Program-made: the position numbers and the translations under genes
Shown: positions 63,723-64,000 of the stretch, in pieces
How the letters are laid out: each line of letters starts with the position of its first letter
Numbering within the stretch: position 1 is the first letter of the stretch
DNA from: Streptomyces thinghirensis
GTDB taxonomy: Bacteria > Actinomycetota > Actinomycetia > Streptomycetales > Streptomycetaceae
Reading direction: 5' to 3'
Length of the DNA: 64,000 nucleotides
Assembly: GCA_021502835.1 (NCBI GenBank)
Contig: JAKFGP010000008.1
Location: 186,001-250,000, forward strand
The notes under the pieces: generated by a model
Databases searched by the model: none
What the model saw: the letters and a program-made list of their open reading frames with translations, nothing else
Told to the model about the DNA's origin: nothing

Positions 63723-64000
63723 TCACACCTTCAGGTACGTGCGCAGCGCGAAGAACGCGGCCAGCGCTGGCATCAGCAGGCTGGTGGCCAGGATGAGCGG
63801 AAGCTTCGTCAGCGGGGCGTCCCAACCGATGAAGTCGATCAGGGCCAGCTTGTCGGCCAGGGCGAGTCCGTGGTCGATGATGAAGTACCGCGCGGTCACC
63901 AGGAAGCCGCAGGCGACCGCGCCGCCGATGAGACCGGCGACCGCCGCCTCCATGATGAACGGCGCCTGGATGTAGAAGCCCGAGGCGCCGACCAGCCCGC
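63723..64000 (-). CDS. ftsX: Cell division protein FtsX, C-terminal part, cut by window edge
   Basis: The last ~92 residues of an FtsX-type permease. Visible are GFYIQAPFIMEAAVAGLIGG, a helix GAVACGFLVTARYFIIDHG, and the final helix LILATSLLMPALAAFFALRT before LKV and the stop at 63723. With FtsE it forms the ABC-like complex that controls peptidoglycan hydrolases at division. The upstream part and ftsE lie outside the window. Frame intact. Confidence 0.85.
   Translation of the reverse strand, partial: GLVGASGFYIQAPFIMEAAVAGLIGGAVACGFLVTARYFIIDHGLALADKLALIDFIGWDAPLTKLPLILATSLLMPALAAFFALRTYLKV

Overview
The window is chromosomal core sequence of a Streptomyces. It is very GC-rich with strong third-codon GC bias and many GTG starts. 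It carries an SsgA-like protein (SsgG), a tmRNA whose tag reads ANTKRDSSQQAFALAA after one base is corrected, a SigU/RsuA pair, an NnaR-type nitrate regulator and a MatAB polysaccharide locus. From memory, the gene order matches the S. coelicolor region around SCO2910-SCO2969. That correspondence was not checked by search. Most genes lie on the minus strand.

The main caveat is sequence quality. Nearly every gene longer than about 400 bases is interrupted by one or more single-base insertions or deletions, often beside short homopolymers. The protein continues cleanly in the next frame each time, and even the tmRNA tag carries an extra base. I therefore treat these as sequencing or assembly errors and annotate whole genes, not pseudogenes. 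Starts and ends of the worst-hit genes are approximate.

Layout. 1-1.5 kb: cysteine synthesis by the sulfur-carrier route (CysM, CysO, JAMM hydrolase) with a Cys-containing leader peptide. 1.6-6.9 kb: amino-acid permease, DUF2017, ClpS, the NAD salvage pair PncB/PncA and a hypothetical protein. 7-9.4 kb: a large secreted M6 metalloprotease. 9.8-16.5 kb: a small membrane protein, two RDD proteins, SsgG, a glycolate-oxidase-like flavoprotein and a TPR protein. 16.5-22 kb: HPPD with a divergent Lrp regulator and a four-gene betaine/choline-type ABC transporter. 22-28.1 kb: a Lon-like protease, an IclR regulator, a DEAD/DEAH helicase, an MFS pump and a SUKH-like protein.

28.3-33.4 kb: a three-gene xanthine-dehydrogenase-like operon. 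Its Fe-S and FAD subunits keep their cofactor motifs, but the molybdenum subunit lacks key active-site residues, and the Fe-S subunit has a very long low-complexity extension with 18-bp tandem repeats. I regard this as the most unusual system in the window. 33.7-39.9 kb: a sugar ABC transporter and a GH20 hexosaminidase separated by a solo TnpB insertion element. 40-47.5 kb: DUF3039, AlgH, MurA, HU, malic enzyme and a HelD/HelR-type ATPase. 47.7-52.6 kb: RsuA/SigU, a CGNR regulator, NnaR and NarK. 52.7-58.8 kb: an exopolysaccharide operon (MatA, MatB, acyltransferase, membrane protein). 59-64 kb: a LysR/MFS pair, tmRNA, SmpB, an S41 protease and the end of FtsX.
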